Assembly (NCBI GenBank): GCA_016858145.1
Contig: JAEHOE010000107.1
Span: 186,001 to 250,000, forward strand
From: Edaphochlamys debaryana
Lineage: Eukaryota; Chlorophyta; Chlorophyceae; Chlamydomonadales
Reading direction: 5' to 3'
DNA: 64,000 nt
The translations under genes and the position numbers were made by a program. Under the pieces are notes generated by a model, which saw only the letters and a program-made list of their open reading frames with translations, had not been told where the DNA came from and did no database searches. Below are positions 30,801 to 42,537 of the stretch, one piece after another; position 1 is the first letter of the stretch, and each line of letters begins with the position of its first letter.

Positions 30801-32264
30801 CGCCACGTACTTCATCGTGACGCCGGCGGCGCGCTGTGCGTGTAGCTCGTCCAGCAGGGGCCCGCGGATGGCCGAGTTGGCGGCGGCTAGGGCCACGGCC
30901 ATGGCGGGGGAGGGCTTGGCGGGGCCCCGGTCGCCGCTGTCCAGAGCCGCACCGCGGGAGCTGCCGTCGGGGGTCCTGCAAGGGCGAGGGCGAGGGTGTG
31001 GGTGTGGGTGTGGGTGTGGGTGTGGGTGCGGGTTGAGGGCGGAGGTGCAAGTGTGGGGTGGTGTGACAGGAGGCTTGCGAACGCGTTGTCCTTTGAGCCG
31101 TACGCAGACCCAGGGCCCCTTCAGCCGCTTGACCGGCCGCTTGGCGCGCACACGCCCTGCTGCTCCCTCTCAGGTAAGATGCGTGCACGCCACAGCTCTC
31201 GCAACGCTCGGGCTCGCAGGACGGACCCACTTCAACCGAGCCGGCGGCTCCGTAGGCAGCCGTGGGTGCCCCCGGGGCTGGACGGCCACACCTGTCCCGC
31301 TGTCCAGCCGCTGGTAAGGGCCCGCGAACATGAGGCCCTGTGTGAGCACCTCTATTGGAGCACAGCCAGACGGGCAGCGTGGCCTTTCCGGGCCTCACAG
31401 AGGCTCCTCCGGGGCTGGTCTGGTCTGGACTGGTGGGGGCTGGGCAACACGGGAGGCCCCAGGAGCAACCCGCTGGCCGGCCATGACCGGTCTGCGTGAC
31501 GCTCAACGCCATAGACCATGCTGTCCAGCCCCGTAAGACCCGACGAGTGACCAGCAGCCCGGCACGATGGCAACGCCTGGCGGCCGGCTGACTCGCCGAC
31601 CCCTTGCGCAGGCCGGCCAAGGGCCCAACAGGGCCGGTCCCGGGTGCTACCCTCCCTCGCCGTCCAACGTGATCACCACAATGGCCCATTGCCCAAGAGA
31701 AGCACACTCCCAGCTGCACTCACCCGGAGGGCAGCAGTCCGCGGTCGTACGCCTCCAGCCGCTGGGCCGCGTTGCCCAGGCTGGCCGGCCCCACCCAGCG
31801 GTCGTACATGGCCCCCATCTCCGCATCTGTCAGATTCCGCCCCGTCGGCTGCGGCTCCGAGTGGGTGAAGAGCGACCCGGTGCTGTGGTGCGGGGACGAG
31901 GGCAGCGCGAGGTGAAACGGGTGGGGAGAGAGGATGTCCGAGGGCCAGGTGCGGTGACCCGCGCATACAGCCTCGTTCCCAAGCCCCATCTAAGCTTTAT
32001 TGTCAGCTTGTGCCTCTGGGACTCACTTGACGCCTTGTCGGCTCACACACGCCACGGGCGCAAGGTCATTCGGGTTGATTCGGAGACATGCCGTTTGCTG
32101 TGCAGGGAGCACAGAAACGTGCGTATGAGTGATAGTTCTGGCCCCTTTTGTTGGCGAAGCCCCGCGAGAGCTTTGAGCGATGACCAAACATGCCCTACTT
32201 TTTGCTTGAGACCCTGCTCCAGCTCGGCTCCTGTCACATATACGTCCACCGTCCTCGACGCCAT
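27894..32264 (-). CDS. STPGR/SHIPPO-like protein, probably ciliary
   Basis: Ten exons in transcript order: 32264-32047, 31882-31724, 30975-30177, 29981-29818, 29616-29447, 29255-29146, 29003-28926, 28745-28617, 28477-28361, 28091-27894, giving 713 aa. The clearest motif is ALGPGTYNVGRPLPASNTGK, the Pro-Gly-rich repeat of sperm-tail (STPGR/SHIPPO) proteins. Related loops are FLYGGKQDVPSVGKYTPKYG and YVGPERMGDFGSAGFARRVP. STPGR proteins typically bind axonemal microtubules, so a ciliary location is inferred. The C-terminal exon encodes a compact conserved-looking end (VSIKKGLDLEYDFDPAVV, ending in TAYLD). Exon 7 appears to use a GC donor (CAG|GCGAGC). Exon 1 is the weakest part: the ATG has good context (ACAATGGCG), but the exon's second half is unusually AT-rich. 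Confidence 0.7.
30985..31035 (+). repeat. GTGTGG microsatellite
   Basis: About six to seven copies of GTGTGG lie in intron 2 of the minus-strand STPGR-like gene, immediately upstream of its exon 3 acceptor. Read on the gene strand they form a CCACAC tract that extends the pyrimidine-rich acceptor region. Confidence 0.8.
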
Positions 32265-32354
32265 TGTTCCTGGGTCGCGCGCAAGTGTTGGGTCGGGGGC
32301 CGCGGGGTCTCACAGAGAGCGTACAATCATCGCTACTACCTATATATGCGTGTG

Positions 32355-32361
32355 TTTATAT
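32355..32361 (-). promoter_or_regulatory. TATA box ATATAAA (minus strand)
   Basis: TTTATAT on the plus strand gives ATATAAA on the minus strand, about 90 bp upstream of the chosen ATG at 32264. It predicts a start site near 32328. A short upstream ORF (MIVRSL then stop) may lie at the very 5' end of the leader. Confidence 0.5.
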
Positions 32362-33046
32362 GGTGCGAAGGCGAAAAGCAGAATAGGCACAGCACGCTGG
32401 GCTCGGCGCTCCCAACTTGCATCCCGACTCAGCACGGCACGGCCGTCACCCGCGTTTGGCCGCCGTGTCTCAGCCTCTATGTGCTTTCCTGCTACACTAC
32501 ACAGGGGGTGTGACCGCGTGTGTCGGGACAGCGTGCCGCGCCGAGTCCAATACACACGACACGGCTTGCCGCCCACCCAGCCCCTCGCAGTGCCCCCGCC
32601 TGGCCGCCACGACGAAGTCCGACGCTCTCACTATGAACCTTCCGCATTTTATGCAGCTCACCGGGGGTGGCCTGTGCGGGTGACGACCTCCGGGGCATAC
32701 CGAAGCGTCACGGACCCTGTTGAGGTACAATGGCTGGGTCCGTTGGCGGCCATCTCCGCCATCTGCTGCCATCACACCGCGGTTCCCTAGTCCACCTGCT
32801 CCCCTTTCCCAAGCTAGCTCTCCACGCAGCTACGCGGCAGATCGACGCAACCTGCCATTGCAACGCCCTGGGCTGTGCCGACCCACGGCGTGGCCCGGGC
32901 GTGTGGTAGGGCATCCGCATCCGCACGCGCCTAAACCGTTCGGCCATCCATGCAGGCCCCACCCCATCCATTCTCAGCATAGTCCTGACACTACTTGCTT
33001 GATCGGCTCTCAGCTTGGTGCAGAGCGGTGCGTGCAAGCCCGAACC

Positions 33047-36000
33047 ATGCGCGCGGTGGTGACCACCGCGAGCGGGGGCCCGGGCCTGGCGCGGTCCCAG
33101 CGCGGTTCTCTCGTCACTACCCGAGCTTCGACGGGCCCTTCGGAGGGCCATGGAGGACAGGCTGTGCTCGCATCGCTCCTCGCGGGTTCCCTCATCGCGT
33201 CGGCCCCGGCTATCGCCGAGCCTGGCCCGATGGCCGGTTCTGTGAGCATGAACGAGCGTGGAGCTTCGGAGGTCATCATGTCGCCGGGTGCGTCGCGGTG
33301 CTTCGATTTCGCGCGAATCACCGACTGGCTTGCACCGCTCGCGGCCGGCGCTCCGTACGCGTCGCCTGGCCCCGCGTAGCTCAAACTGCAGTCGCTACAT
33401 GCTCGATGTCGCAACGAAGATATGGGTCGGCGGGAGCCTCTGCCGTCTGTCGTCAGCCACGTCTGCCCGACTGCCCTGCCTTTACGCCGCCCTTCGGCAC
33501 CCGTGCCCGGCACCCGCTGACCCCCTCCCCACCTCTCTTGGACCTCGCAGCTGCGCAGCGTGTCGCACCGACGCACGTGGCCCCTTCCGTGGCAGAGGTG
33601 GGTGGAGCCGTGAGGTTTCTCGAGGGAACCGGGCACCACGATGGTACCACGCACGCCTTCACAAGAAGACCGTAGGACCAGCACTTCAGCCAGCTCCCGC
33701 GTCGAACAAAGATAGGTGTCACGCTGCGTGCATCAAATCTTGTTGCCGCAGCACCAGCCAGCGCTCAGACCTATCAGTTTGCGAGGCACATTGACAAGGG
33801 GCCTTGCCTCTGAGGGCAGCGCAGGACTTTCTGAAGAGCACGGGGTCCACCGGAATGAGTCACAGAGCCGCGTGTACCGAACTTACCCCGGCCTGGCACA
33901 GCCTGCTGCAGCCCCCCGATACGAAGTGCCGTGCGTTACCGCGTGGTTATGAAGCGTGCAGCACGGAGTCTGGGCTGTGGGTAGGAACCCATCCTCGACG
34001 GTACCACCCGCTGGCCAGTTGCACCTGAGCCTGTTTTGAGTCACAGAGCGTGCGCCGACCCCCAAGCGTACCGCTGTCTGGCACGGCCTAAGTACGAATT
34101 TCTCTGCGTTAACACGTTGTCGTGCACGCTGCCGGGGCTGTGCGGAGGACCCCATCCTTTCCGGGACTTCCTGCCCTCGTCTGCTACCCCGCTGCTTGCC
34201 CCCGACCCCCACAGCACCCCACCAAAGAATGCACCCCACCGAAGCGCCCCTTCCCACCACAGGCACCGACGCCGCTCCTGACGCTTCCCTTTGTCCGCCC
34301 TTTGCCCGCCCCGCCCACCCACCCAATCCACACAGCCCGTCGCCGAGCTGGCCGTGGTGATTGACTCCTCAGATGAGTCGCTCAAGGACATGCTGCAGAT
34401 GCTGGCGGACGCCCTGAACGAGCCCGTGGGCTCGCGCTACTCGGCCGCGGAGGACGAGGCTGAGGCTGAGGCCGCGGCCGCCGTCAAGGAGGAGGCGGTT
34501 AAAGAGGCGCCGGCGTCCAGCAAGGCCGGGAAGGCAGACAAGGAGGTGGCCGTGGCGGTGGCGGAGGCCAAGGCGGCAGCGGAGGCCGAGTCCAAGGCTG
34601 CGGCGGAGGCCGACGCCAAGGCCGCGGAGGCGGCGCAGGCGGCGGCTGAGAAGGAGGCCGCTGCCAAGGACGCCAGCAAGGCCGCTGACGCCGCCGCCGC
34701 CGAGGCCAAGTCAGCCGCGGATGCCCGCTCCAAGGCGGAGGCCAAGGCCAAGGCCGCGGCGGCTGCCCTGGACGAGGCGACGGCCAAGGCCGAGGCCAAG
34801 GCTGCCGCCGCCGCCTCGGCGGCTGCTGACGCCAAGGCAGCGGCGGAGGCACGCGCTGCCGCCGACGCGAAGGCGGAGGCTGCCACCGCCGCCGTCGCCA
34901 AGGCCCGGATGACTGCGGAGAATGCGGTCGAGTTTGAGGCGAAGGCCACTGAGGAGGCTAAGGCTGCCGCTGAGGTGGCTAGCGCCCGTGGCAAGGTGGC
35001 GGCTGCAGCCCAGTCGGCGGCGGATGCCAAGGCCGCAGCAGAGGCCAAGGCCAAGGCGGCGGCGGCCGACGCGACTGAGGCCAAGGCGGCGGCCGTGGCC
35101 AAGGCCTCCTCGGCGGCGGAGGCGGCGGGCGCTGCACAGCAGACGCTTGAGGCGAAGCAGGCGGTCCGCGAGGCTGCGGTCAAGGAGGTGACTGAGGCGA
35201 AGGCGCGCGCGGAGTCGCTGAACAAGGCCGCCGCAGCGGCTGAGGCGGAGGCCGAGGCTGCCCTGGAGACCGAGAAGGAGGCCCGCAAGGAGGCCCAGGC
35301 CGCGACGGAGGCGCGCGCGGCGGCCGAGACCGCGGCGAAGGCGGCGGACGTGGATGCGGCTGCGCCGACGGCCGCTGAGGTGGAGAAGCTGGAGAAGGCG
35401 GAGGCGAAGGCGCTGGAGGCGGTCGCAAAGGCGGCCGAAGCCAAGGCCAAGGCTGAGGCCGTGGCTGCAGAGGCTGAGGCGGAGGCGGCGGAGGCGGCCA
35501 AGGTCGTCAAGGAGAAGCTGGCCGTGCAGGTGGGGTGGAGTGGGGAGCGCGAGACGACACTTGACATTGGGGCAGGGTGCGCGGGCAGATGATGCAGCAG
35601 CAAATCGTATGCAGGAGGAGTGCTAAGCAGCGCGCGCCTATGGGGATGTGACCTGTGGAGCCTGGGGCGTGGGGACCATCCAGGCAGCCCAGCCGTTGCC
35701 TTGCTAATGGGCTTGGGCTTCTGTGCTTGAAAGCAGCCTACACTTAGCATTCACCCGCACACCGCCGTCGGGCCCTTCCATGCCTCCTCGCTTACCTTCC
35801 TTCCTCGCTGTCCCCTGCCTGCGCCCTCTCCTACAGGTGGCGGCCGAGGAGGCGGTCGCTGCGGCCGACATCCAGGCTGCCAAGGCCGTCCGCGCCGCAG
35901 ATCAGGCAATGGACGAGGCGGAGGCGCGCATCACTGCCGAGGCCAAGGCCCTCGCGGACGCGCAGGCCGCTGCGGCAGCGAAGGCTGAGGCCGAGGCCAA

Positions 36001-39000
36001 GGCGGCCGAGGAGGGCAAGACCGCCGAGGCGGCCAAGGCCGAGGCGACCTTCCGGTCCCAGGAGCTCACGCGGGCCGAGGACGAGGCGACCGCCGCGGCT
36101 GAGGCCGCGGCCGCGGCTTCGTCCAAGGCCGCAGCCGAGTCCAAGGCCGCGGCGGCCGCGGCCTCGGAGGCCGACGCTGCCGCCAAGCTGGAGGTGCGCG
36201 CGACCGCGGACGCCAAGGCCGCCGAGTCGGCCCGCGCTGCGGCTGCTGCCAAGGCGGCCGAGGAGGCGAAGGCGGCGGAGGCGCTGGCGGCCGAGGCGGA
36301 GGCCAAGTCCGCCACGGCTTCGCAGGCCTCGGCTGTCGCGGAGAAGGCCTCAGCGGAGGCCAAGGCTGCCGCGGAGGCTCGCAGCAAGGCGGCGGCGGAG
36401 GCCAAGGCAGCCAAGGCTGCGGCTGACGCCAAGGCACGGGAGGCTGCCAAGGCCGTGAAAGCCGAGGCGGAGGCTAAAGCCAAGGCGGAAGCCAAGGCCA
36501 AGGCAGAGGCGGAAGCCAAGGTGGCTGCCGAGGCTAAAGCCAAGGCCGAGGCGGAGGCCAAGGCAAAGGCTGAGGCTGAGGCCAAAGCCAAGGCTGAGGC
36601 TGAGGCCAAGGCTGCTGCCGAGGCAAAAGCTAAGGCGGAGGCCGAGGCGAAGGCGGCTGCTGAGGCGGAGGCCAAGGCGGCTGCCGAGACCAAAGCCAAG
36701 GCGGAGGCAGAGGCCAAAGCCAAGGCAGAGGCGGAGGCCAAGGCGGCTGCCGAGGCCAAGGCAAAGGCGGAGGCCAAAGCCAAGGCGGAGGCTGAGGCCA
36801 AGGCGGCTGCCGAGGCCAAGGCAAAGGCAGAGGCCGAGGCAAAAGCCAAGGCGGAGGCAGAGGCCAAGGCGGCTGCCGAGGCAAAAGCCAAGGCGGAGGC
36901 AGAGGCCAAAGCCAAGGCAGAGGCGGAGGCCAAGGCTGCTGCCGAGGCGAAGGCGAAGGCAGAAGCGGAGGCTAAGGCGGAGGCCGAGGCCAAAGCCAAG
37001 GCAGAGGCAGAGGCAAAAGCCAAGGCAGAGGCGGAGGCCAAGGCTGCTGCCGAGGCCAAAGCCAAGGCGGAGGCGGAAGCTAAGGCTGCTGCAGAGGCGG
37101 AGGCCAAGGCAGAGGCTAAGGCAGCGGCCGAGGCGGAGGCCAAGGCGGCTGCTGAGGCCAAAGCCAAGGCAGAGACGGAGGCTAAGGCCAAGGCGGAGGC
37201 GGAAGCCAAGGCGGCTGCTGAGGCGGAGGCCAAAGCCAAGGCGGAGGCCGACGCCAAGGCGGCTGCTGAGGCAAAAGCCAAGGCGGAGGCGGAGGCCAAG
37301 GCAGCGGCCGAGGCGGAGGCCAAGGCGGCTGCTGAGGCGAAAGCCAAGGCAGAGGCGGAGGCGAAGGCCAAGGCGGAGGCGGAAGCCAAGGCGGAGGCCA
37401 AAGCCAAGGCGGAGGCCGACGCCAAGGCGGCTGCTGAGGCGAAAGCCAAGGCCGAGGCGGAGGCCAAAGCCAAGGCGGAGGCGGAAGCCAAGGCGGCTGC
37501 CGAGGAGGAGGCAGAAATCAAGGCAGCCGCCGAGGCTAAGGCTGCCGCTGAGGCAAAAGCCAAGGCAGAGGCCGAGGCGGAGGCCAAGGCTGCCGCCGAG
37601 GCCAAGGCTGCTGCCGAGGCGGAGGCCAAGGCCAAGGCAGAAGCTGCAGCAAGGGCTGATGCGGAGGCAAAGGCGGCAGCGGAGGCAGAGGCGAAGGCCA
37701 GGGCAGAGGCCGAGGCAAAGGCTGCTGCCGAGGCGGAGGCCAGGGCCAAGGCTGCGGCCGAGGCGAAGGCGAAGGCCGACGATGAAGCTAAGGCCAAGGC
37801 GGAGGCGGAGGCCGCGGCGAAAGCAGAGGCGGAGGCCAAGGCGGCGGAGGCGGCAAAGGTCAAGGCCGAGGCCAAGGCCGCTGCTGAGGCAAGGGCAAAG
37901 GCTGAGGCAGACGCCAAGGCGGCAGCCAGGGCCAAGGCGAAAGCGGAGGCCGACGCCAAGGCGGCGGCCAAGGCACGGGTTAAGGCCGAAGCCGAGGCCA
38001 AGGCGGCCGCCGAGGCACAGACCAAGGCCAAGGCCGAGGCGGAGGCCAAGGCCGCCGCTGCCGCTGCCAAGGCGGCCGCCGAGGCGGAGGCGCAGGCCGC
38101 CGCCAGCAGCTCGGGCACAGACCTGCAGGGCGCCGCCACCTCGCTCTCCGGCATCACCTCCTACTCGGCCCCCGCCCTGGCAGCCGACGATGAGGCGGCC
38201 GCCTCCACCTCCTCCTCCGGCCCCGACGTCCAGACCATCACGTACGCCGGCCTGGGCGCGACTGCCGCCACCTTCTTCGCCACGTTCTTTGTGGCCCCTC
38301 GCTTCAAGGATGCGTTCAAGGTGAGGCGGTGCTTGGGGTTTAGAGCGAGGGCCCGAGGTTGATGGGATCAGGATTTCCGCTAGGGCAGGTGTGGCTCGGA
38401 ACAGGTGTGGCGTGCTGTGTTTGGGCTTTGGGGGCTGAGATTAGTGGGTTCGCGTTTTGCGCAGCCCCCGCGGCCTGGCCCTGGGTGGGCTGATGGGCCA
38501 TGTCCCAGCCGCACGGGTGCAGCAGCGGGAGGAGGGCCGGCTGCCGTGGGCCGTGAGCTGCGATCAGCCGCCCCTCGGCCCACTCCGTCCTGCCCAGAGC
38601 GGAAGCAATGCCACAGCCACGCCCGATGGCCCTAGTCCTCTGCCCCATTTCACCAAACTCACCATTGAGCCGCCCCGCCTTCGCCCCTCAGGAGCCGCTC
38701 GAATGGAAGGCCATCTACACGGCCCTCCGCGCTCGCGGCGTCAACAGCGTCACCCCCCAGGACGCCTACAACCGGGCCAAGCGCGGGTGAGTCGCTTGGG
38801 CGGGCTTGGGAAGGCGGCAAAGGGCGAACGGTGTGTGGCGTGCCTTGTATCCACTTGCTTGCGTCAGCCCGGTCCCCTGCGGAAGTCAGCGGGAAAGCCG
38901 CTCTGAATCATGCCATGCCGACATCGGTCCACACAGCCTCAGTAAAGGCCCCCTTTCAGCGCTAACTTAAGCGCCAACACACATGGCGTGGCATGGGCAT

Positions 39001-41221
39001 ATACGTGCTTCGATGGCCCTTACCCCGTTTCCAACTTCTACCATGTACTGATCCCGACTGACTCAAACCCTGTCGCCCGCCCGCTCGCTCCTCCTGCAGC
39101 GGCGCGCTGCTGGTGGACGTGCGCCTGGGCTCGGCCTACGAGGCATCCACCGCCAGCGGCGCCCTCAGTCTGCCGCTCTACCAGCCCATCCAGGGCTGGG
39201 GCCTGGCGCCCAACATCCGCCGCCTGGGCTTTGCGTTCTTTGGCATTTACGGAACCGGTGAGTACCTAGGGGAGGACGACGCCGCACAGTTGGAACGGGC
39301 TGGGGAGCACGTTGTGAAGCCGGGTGAAGGCGTTGGATGCATGTGGTATCCGAGAAACGGAGAGCCGAGCAGCGCTTTCTGCTTTGGAGTACATGAGGCG
39401 CTCTTTGCCTGGCCCGTTTGTGACCCTGCCTGCCCCTCATCCCCCCCTCCCTTCTGCGCCCCAGAGCTCAACAGCCAGTTCCTGCTGGACGCCAAGCGCC
39501 TGCCCAAGAACAAGGAGGTGGGGGCCGGGGCAGGGGATGGGGTCCGGGCGGGGGGCCCAGGAGGAAGGGCTCGAGGAGTTAACGGCGGGGGGCGTCTGAT
39601 GAGGCAGAGGATGCGCGAGGGGTGAAGATATCGTGCACAGGGGCGTGGGTTGGGGCTTGAGGGGTAGACGGCGGTGTAGGTGTGACGTCTGAGGACTGCA
39701 GCGGTGAGGAGGCTGGCCTCTGCGCATGGCATCTCGGCTCGTTCCGCGCCTAGCCTGGAAGCCCCGTGCCTGGCAAGGCGTATGGCGTGCGACAGATTTC
39801 GGCCACATGTCATCCTTGCACAACCTTCGCACGTTCGCACGTCTCCATGTCGATGCCTTGCCCTCGATTGCGCATTGCCTTGACCCTCAGATCATTGTCT
39901 TCGACGACCGGGGCGGCTCCATCGACAACAAGTCCGGTGCCCCCTTCGGCTTCGAGTCCAGGTGGGTCCGGCAGGGGGCCCTTCCGGGGTGGTGCCGGGG
40001 GGTCGCTGGAGAGCGGGGGGAGCCTGGCCGCGAGGGACCGCTCCTCCACTGGGACCTCGGAGCCGAGGCGTCCGCATCAGTCAGCAGGGAAGCGTCACTT
40101 ATTCTTAGGGTTGAAACACAGTCGAAACAGCGAAGCGCGGTCGGTGCTGAAGGCGGCGGTGCCCTCAGTGGCTTTTCTGGCGGCCCCCGCAATTCTGCCA
40201 TTGCCGTTGTCAGGTTATGTACACATTCCTCTTCCCCTTACCGCTTAGCAACAAACTCCCCCTTCCATTCCATACCCCGCAGGAGCCTGAAGGCGGTGTA
40301 CTACCTGCAAACGGCAGGCTTCACCCGCGTCCTCCACATGAAGGTGCGCAGCGACCCCCGTTAGGCAAAGGGCTGTGCGCGCAGCAGGGCTGGGTTCGCG
40401 TCAGCCTCCTCAGAGAGCATCCTGCAAGCCACAGCCCGCCTCTGCACCAGTGCTCGGCACGCGCACACGACCGAGCATGTGCAGCATGACTGAGAGCGCA
40501 TCAGCATCCGCGGAGCACCCTGCAAGCCCAGGCCCTCCTCCCCTGCACCGGCTCTGGGCTAAAGGCACGCCTTCTGCCTTCTGCCTTCTCCCCCGTCCTT
40601 CACATACAACCCGGCCCCCGCCCGCAACCCGCAACGCAGGGCGGCCTGGCCGACTGGCGCCGCGAGGGCCTGCCCACCAAGGGCACGGAGGAGGACGAGG
40701 ACGACGGAGGCAACAGCAACACGCCGGGGCCCCGCGCCGGCGGCCTCTTCAAGGCCGCCCCCGCGGCCCCCGCCCCCGCGGCCTCGGGCAGCGCCAAGGC
40801 CCGCGTGGGTGCGGGCGCCAAGGCCGGGCCCAGCGGTGACGGCAGCGTCAAGGTCAGGGCCTTCAGCTTTTTTGGCGGCGGCGGCGCCAAGGCGGCGGAG
40901 GCGGCGGGCAGCGGCAAGCAGGCCGCCGGCGGCGCCAAGGCCGGCAGCGCGAAGCAGGTCGCGGGCAAGCCGGCCGTCGGCAGCGGAAAGCAAGCGGTCG
41001 GCAGCGGAAAGCAGGCTGTGGGCGCGAAGGCGGCCGGCGGAAAGCCGGTCGTGGGAAGCGGCAAACAGGTTGCGGGGAGCGGGAAGCAGGTAGCGGGGAG
41101 CGGGAAGCTGAGCGCCGGCGCCAAGGCCGGTAGCAGCAAGCAGGCGCCGGCGGGGCGGAAGGGCGGCCGCAGCGCACCCGAGGAGCCGGCGCCAAAGGGC
41201 AAGCTCTTCGGCTTGTTCTGA
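33047..41221 (+). CDS. Giant Ala-Glu-Ala-Lys-repeat protein with inactive rhodanese domain
   Basis: Ten exons: 33047-33287, 33551-33597, 34336-35529, 35837-38320, 38692-38786, 39100-39257, 39465-39517, 39891-39961, 40283-40343, 40640-41221, giving 1,661 aa. The N-terminus looks like a plastid transit peptide (Ser/Thr/Arg-rich to about residue 28), followed by a hydrophobic stretch AVLASLLAGSLIASAPAIA (39-57) ending in AxA, as in lumen-directed or thylakoid proteins. Residues ~110-1270 are Ala-rich with alternating Glu and Lys, strictly Ala-x-Ala-x in exon 4. A membrane segment (TYAGLGATAATFFATFFVA) sits near 1293-1315. A rhodanese fold follows (ALLVDVRLGSAYE, GALSLPLYQP, VYYLQTAGFTRVLHMKGGLA). 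The active-site loop reads IIVFDDRGGS, without the catalytic Cys, as in plastid CAS/TROL-type rhodaneses. The tail is GSGKQAVG repeats. A thylakoid scaffold or tether is inferred. Confidence 0.8.
33857..34190 (+). repeat. Diverged 181-bp tandem duplication in intron 2
   Basis: GAGTCACAGAG occurs at 33857 and again at 34038. Matching blocks follow at the same spacing: TCTGGCAC or CCTGGCAC, a TGCGTTA(A/C)C(A/G)CGT block, GGGCTGTG and CCCATCCT. The copies are strongly diverged. The repeat lies wholly inside the intron between exons 2 and 3 of the rhodanese gene. Confidence 0.6.
36466..38095 (+). repeat. Coding minisatellite, (GCN GAG GCN AAG)n
   Basis: This lies within exon 4 of the rhodanese-domain gene. 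It is built from GCN-GAG-GCN-AAG codons in recurring blocks of 14, 20 or 22 codons, such as AEAKAKAEAEAKAA. Third bases of Ala codons vary, so units are related but not identical, which points to old expansion kept under protein-level selection. It creates a ~2.2-kb open frame on the opposite strand as a by-product. Confidence 0.9.
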
Positions 41222-42070
41222 GGAGCGAGTTGGAGGGCGGTGGAGAACGTGGAGCAAGGGTGGTGGGTGAGGCGGGGCGGGGCGGGTTGAGACGTGAGAG
41301 AGAAATGGTGTGCAGGAAGTTGCGAGAGAGAGAGCCGCTCGGGTTTGGAGGAACGCAGGTGGCGGGTTGATGTTCAGAGTTGCAGGTTGCTGAGAGCGGT
41401 AAACAGGTATAGCTTAGGCAGTTTTGTTCAGTTGGAGAGCGAAGGCGCGGACTTTGAGTGAGATAGCTGCTTGGCTGGAGCACCGAAGCGTTGTGCACCG
41501 TACACCGGGCGAGTCTGGCGTCACTGCCTTTCACTGCAAGTGCAGGAAGGAAGGAATACAGCCGAGGAGGGAGGCGCAGTCCGGGCTGAGGGCATAGGCC
41601 AGATGAGTTGAGTGGCGAGGGGCGGCGCTGATGGCCGGATCTTTAGTGGGCCTTGGTTGATCACAGGAGGTTGGCCGGATATGTAGCGTGATCCCACCCG
41701 TCTGACTCGTATGCCGCTCCAAGACTACATCCAGCATGCTGCCATCTCATAGAACTGGCCGCTTGATCTTGTTGCAGCCGCCGGCCCGCCGTGCGGTGAA
41801 CGTCACCCTGCGTCTGGACTCTGTGCTGGGTATCCAAGCACACAGATGTGTACGAAGGGCCGACCGGACACACCAAGGGCCTTCACTGGCAACGAAGCCG
41901 TGAGCACCTAGCGTGTCAACTGCCGACACAGCCAGGACTGTTGCATGGAGCCATACCGCTGGCGGTCTGGCCAGCCCCCACGTCCAAGTTCGCCTTACAT
42001 CAGCGCTTCCGCGCAATCGTGCCTTCCCTTTCCGCCTCCGCCCCGGTCCCTGGCTGGGAGCACCCGTGAA
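41222..42070. other. Probable 3' UTR of the rhodanese gene
   Basis: No coding exon is visible. No TGTAA was found between the stop at 41219-41221 and the MITE; the nearest variant is TGTAG at about 41682. The first plus-strand TGTAA lies inside the MITE at 42516-42520. Confidence 0.45.
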
Positions 42071-42537
42071 CAGTGTTGCTATCTTCCGTGGCGGAGGGTT
42101 CTGAAATCCCAGAACTTTCCCGGCCGGCCGGGCAAGAAAGTTACCTGGCGGACAGAACTTTTGCGCCGCTAGCGGTCAAAATGTTACAGCCAGAACACCT
42201 TCCTGAGGACCCCAACAGGGTTTCCATGCGGCGGAGGTGGGGCCTGCTCACCCCTGCCCCGCCCACCCCTCCCTGCACCCCGTCACCTCAGCTGCCCACC
42301 CCTGGCAGGCCCTGGCTTGGCCTCCTTCCCCCCGCGTAGCATCCCACACTGCCAACACAGGGTCTCTGGGCCAGAACATTGGGGCCTTGCGGGGCAAAAT
42401 GTTCCATGGCGGGCAGAACTTTTGAGCCATTCGGGGCGGAAATGTTACAATCTGCCAGAACATTCCGGCAGTAATGGCCGGAAATGTTCGAGCGTGCGTA
42501 ACTTTCCGGTAACTTTGTAACTATGATAGCAACACTG
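42071..42537. mobile_element. hAT-type MITE, 467 bp
   Basis: The ends are perfect 13-bp inverted repeats: CAGTGTTGCTATC at 42071-42083 and GATAGCAACACTG at 42525-42537. The flanks carry an exact 8-bp target duplication CCCGTGAA (42063-42070 and 42538-42545). CAGTG ends and 8-bp duplications are hallmarks of the hAT superfamily. There is no transposase ORF, so the element is non-autonomous. The interior holds repeated words (GGC-GGACAGAACTTTTG-CGCC, AAAATGTTAC) in two or three arrays, also found at 2600-2660. The intact ends and duplication suggest fairly recent insertion. Confidence 0.9.

Noticed and set aside
32680..33046. Upstream extension of the rhodanese-gene N-terminus
   Set aside because: The frame is open but has no good ATG, and extending it would bury the transit-peptide-like sequence that starts at 33047.
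34437..35750. A 437-codon minus-strand frame opposite the first repeat exon
   Set aside because: Same cause: stop codons are absent because the sense strand uses only Ala, Glu, Lys and Asp codons.
35902..38157. A 751-codon open frame on the minus strand
   Set aside because: It is the antisense of the GCN-GAG-GCN-AAG repeat, reads only Ala-Ser-Ala-Leu dipeptides, has no splice or promoter context, and lies opposite a well-supported exon.
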